A stretch of DNA of 64,000 nt, from contig JAPPMM010000019.1 in NCBI GenBank assembly GCA_028819075.1, forward strand, positions 114,440 through 178,439, written 5' to 3'. How positions within the stretch are numbered: the first letter of the stretch is position 1; every line of letters begins with the position of its first letter. The translations under genes were made by a program, and so were the position numbers. Of this stretch, positions 62,495 to 64,000 are shown piece after piece. The notes beneath the pieces are model-generated. The model was given only the letters and a program-made list of their open reading frames with translations. It ran no database searches and was not told the origin of the DNA. Origin of the DNA: Gammaproteobacteria bacterium (GTDB lineage Bacteria; Gemmatimonadota; Gemmatimonadetes; Longimicrobiales; Gaopeijiaceae).

Positions 62495-63883
62495 CTACCG
62501 CCGCACCGGCCTCCCCGCCCGCGTGCCCAGGTACTCGCCACCCTCGATGGTGAGTACGCCGTTCACGAACACGTACTCGATGCCGCCGGAGGGCACCGCC
62601 GCGTTGGTGTAGTCCCCGCGGTCGATGATCGTCTCGGGGTCGAAAACGGTGACGTCGGCGTCGGCCCCCACCCGGATGCGCCCCTTGTTCGCCATCATGG
62701 GCACGTACGCTTCCAGTCGGCGCGCCGGCTCGATGGTCATCTTGCGGAGCGCTTCCATAAGGGTCAGGACGCCGTCCTCGCGCACGTACTTGCCGAGCAC
62801 CTTGGAGAACGAGCCGGTCGAGCGCGGATGGCTCACCTGCGCGCCCCCGTCGCTCGCCACCATGGTGAGGGGGCTGGCCACCGCGGTGAGCGTCATCTCC
62901 TCGGTGCGCACGTGGCTGATCACGCTGCCCCCCTGCTCCCGGTAGCGGCCGAAGCTCTCGCGGGTCAGGCGCTCGCCGGTTGCGCCCCACTGGAAGACGC
63001 CGAAGCGCTCGTCCTCCCATTCCTCCCAGTTGTCGTAGAGGGCCGACTCGATGCGGCTCTGGCTGGCCCCGTAGGGATAGGCCTCGGTGGTGACGTCTCG
63101 CCCGGCGTCGACGGCCTCCTGCACCACAGCCAGGAACTCCGCGGTGGCGGCGCCGCCGGTGGAGTTGGCGTGCACGATATGGAGCGGCGCTCCGGCCTGC
63201 TCGGCCAGGTCGATGACGTACTGGGCGCCGTCGGGCCATCCGTAGGTGTGCACGTGCGCGGACGCCCCCACCTCGCCCGCGACGGACATCGCGGCGAGGA
63301 GTTCCCCGTCGGTGGCAGCCGGCGTGTACGGGAAGCCGAATCCCACCGCCGGCGCGCCCTGGTCCAGTCCCTCGCGGATGCGGCGCGCGATCTCGTCGAT
63401 CTGCTCGGGCGTGGCAAGGTCGTCCTTGCCGGCGTCCGCGGGCAGGAAGTCGCCCGTGTCGCCCATCACGCGCATGCGCACCGGGATGTGGCCGATGCTG
63501 GCGCCGTAGTTCACGGGCTGGCCGCCCTCGCGATCGGCGTAGAACGCGACGACGTCGCCGGTGCCGACCTCGAGTTCCAGTCCCGTGGTCACCCCGTCGT
63601 GAGCCATGAAGCGGTAGGTCTCGTCGGTCTGGCCGTGCTGGTGCAGGTCGACGAAGCCGGGGGCAACCACCAGGCCCGAGGCGTCGATTACCCGGGTGCC
63701 GGTCAACGTCTCCTCCGAGACCGCCTCGATGCGGTCGCCCGTGATGCCGACGTTGAGCGTCGCGTCCGTCCCCGATTCGGGGTCCATGACCCGGCCTCCG
63801 GAGAGCACCACATCGTAGACGGGCGCGTCATTGGCGCATGCCGCCGCCCCCAGGACCAGGATGAGAGTGATGGGTGCGAACAA
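62495..63883 (-). CDS. N-acyl-D-amino-acid deacylase-like amidohydrolase lipoprotein
   Basis: 462 aa. Lipoprotein signal LILVLGAAAC. Amidohydrolase fold: H-x-H in FVDLHQHGQ, ASAHVHTYGWPDG, HIVHANST, and the C-terminal GRIRVGADADVTVFDPETI closing segment typical of D-aminoacylase/dihydroorotase relatives. The start is unclear: TTG at 63883 gives this length, and only rare start codons exist upstream before a stop. Probable role: hydrolysis of N-acyl-D-amino acids in the periplasm. Confidence 0.82.
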   Translation of the reverse strand: MFAPITLILVLGAAACANDAPVYDVVLSGGRVMDPESGTDATLNVGITGDRIEAVSEETLTGTRVIDASGLVVAPGFVDLHQHGQTDETYRFMAHDGVTTGLELEVGTGDVVAFYADREGGQPVNYGASIGHIPVRMRVMGDTGDFLPADAGKDDLATPEQIDEIARRIREGLDQGAPAVGFGFPYTPAATDGELLAAMSVAGEVGASAHVHTYGWPDGAQYVIDLAEQAGAPLHIVHANSTGGAATAEFLAVVQEAVDAGRDVTTEAYPYGASQSRIESALYDNWEEWEDERFGVFQWGATGERLTRESFGRYREQGGSVISHVRTEEMTLTAVASPLTMVASDGGAQVSHPRSTGSFSKVLGKYVREDGVLTLMEALRKMTIEPARRLEAYVPMMANKGRIRVGADADVTVFDPETIIDRGDYTNAAVPSGGIEYVFVNGVLTIEGGEYLGTRAGRPVRR

Positions 63884-64000
63884 CCGCCGAACGAGACCGA
63901 GGCGTGCAGGCAGCCGCCGCGGGAGACCCGGGGATGCGGGAAACGGCCTGACCGGCGGGTGTTGATGGATTTATATCTTGTTGTGGTCGTTGATCTTATG

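Noticed and set aside
63884..64000. Promoter at the right end
   Set aside because: AT-rich (TATAAA on the minus strand) but no matching -35 box at the right distance, and the window ends, so I do not call it.

Overview
The window is about two-thirds G+C, densely coded, and carries no rRNA, tRNA, CRISPR array or phage module that I could find. It encodes a diderm cell: LptF/LptG, a secretin, a Tsx-like channel and other beta-barrels, and lipoprotein signals. It also has a giant SprA/Sov-type outer-membrane protein, secreted propeller proteins and lipoproteins, and an N-acyl-D-amino-acid-deacylase-like lipoprotein. SprA places it in the Fibrobacterota-Chlorobiota-Bacteroidota-Gemmatimonadota group. 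High G+C plus the protein repertoire makes Gemmatimonadota, perhaps a marine or host-associated lineage, the best guess. That is inference: there is no marker rRNA gene here.

Region 1 (0.1-15.9 kb, all minus strand) reads like one long transcription unit. Four minor pseudopilin/prepilin-like genes are followed by pilMNOPQ, aroC, aroK, topA, xerC and hslVU, with most junctions overlapping by about 4 bases. Upstream is a secreted LysM protein with a D-Ala-D-Ala-peptidase-like domain. Region 2 (16-24 kb) has a Mn-type superoxide dismutase divergent from a Y-family DNA polymerase, then an alanine/sodium symporter with a large loop insertion. It ends with a comEA-pilT-pilC-psd operon that supplies retraction, the platform and DNA capture for the same pilus. 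No pilB, pilD or major pilin lies in the window.

Region 3 (24-33 kb) pairs the 2034-residue SprA-like protein with divergent lptF-lptG. Region 4 (33-50 kb) is accessory and catabolic. It has an Ig/LVIVD secreted protein and a DUF4143-type ATPase preceded by four exact-period 22-bp repeats. It then has M20 and M19 peptidases, a flavin reductase, a proline-racemase-family enzyme with a Ser/Cys catalytic pair, and a sodium symporter with a 39-residue membrane companion. A TRAP transporter (its binding protein convergent with the permeases), a serine hydrolase and a threonine dehydratase complete it. Together these suggest uptake and breakdown of peptides and (hydroxy)proline-like amino acids or keto acids.

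Region 5 (50-64 kb) holds secreted and signalling genes: two propeller proteins, a Tsx-like channel and an exo/endonuclease-family lipoprotein. It also has a trypsin-like protease followed by a small gene that is a free-standing copy of the protease's N-terminal domain. A nitroreductase follows, then a histidine kinase/response regulator pair whose 3' end carries four CTGACAT boxes at 10-11 bp period. After these come an exported intradiol dioxygenase, a beta-barrel protein and a D-aminoacylase-like lipoprotein.
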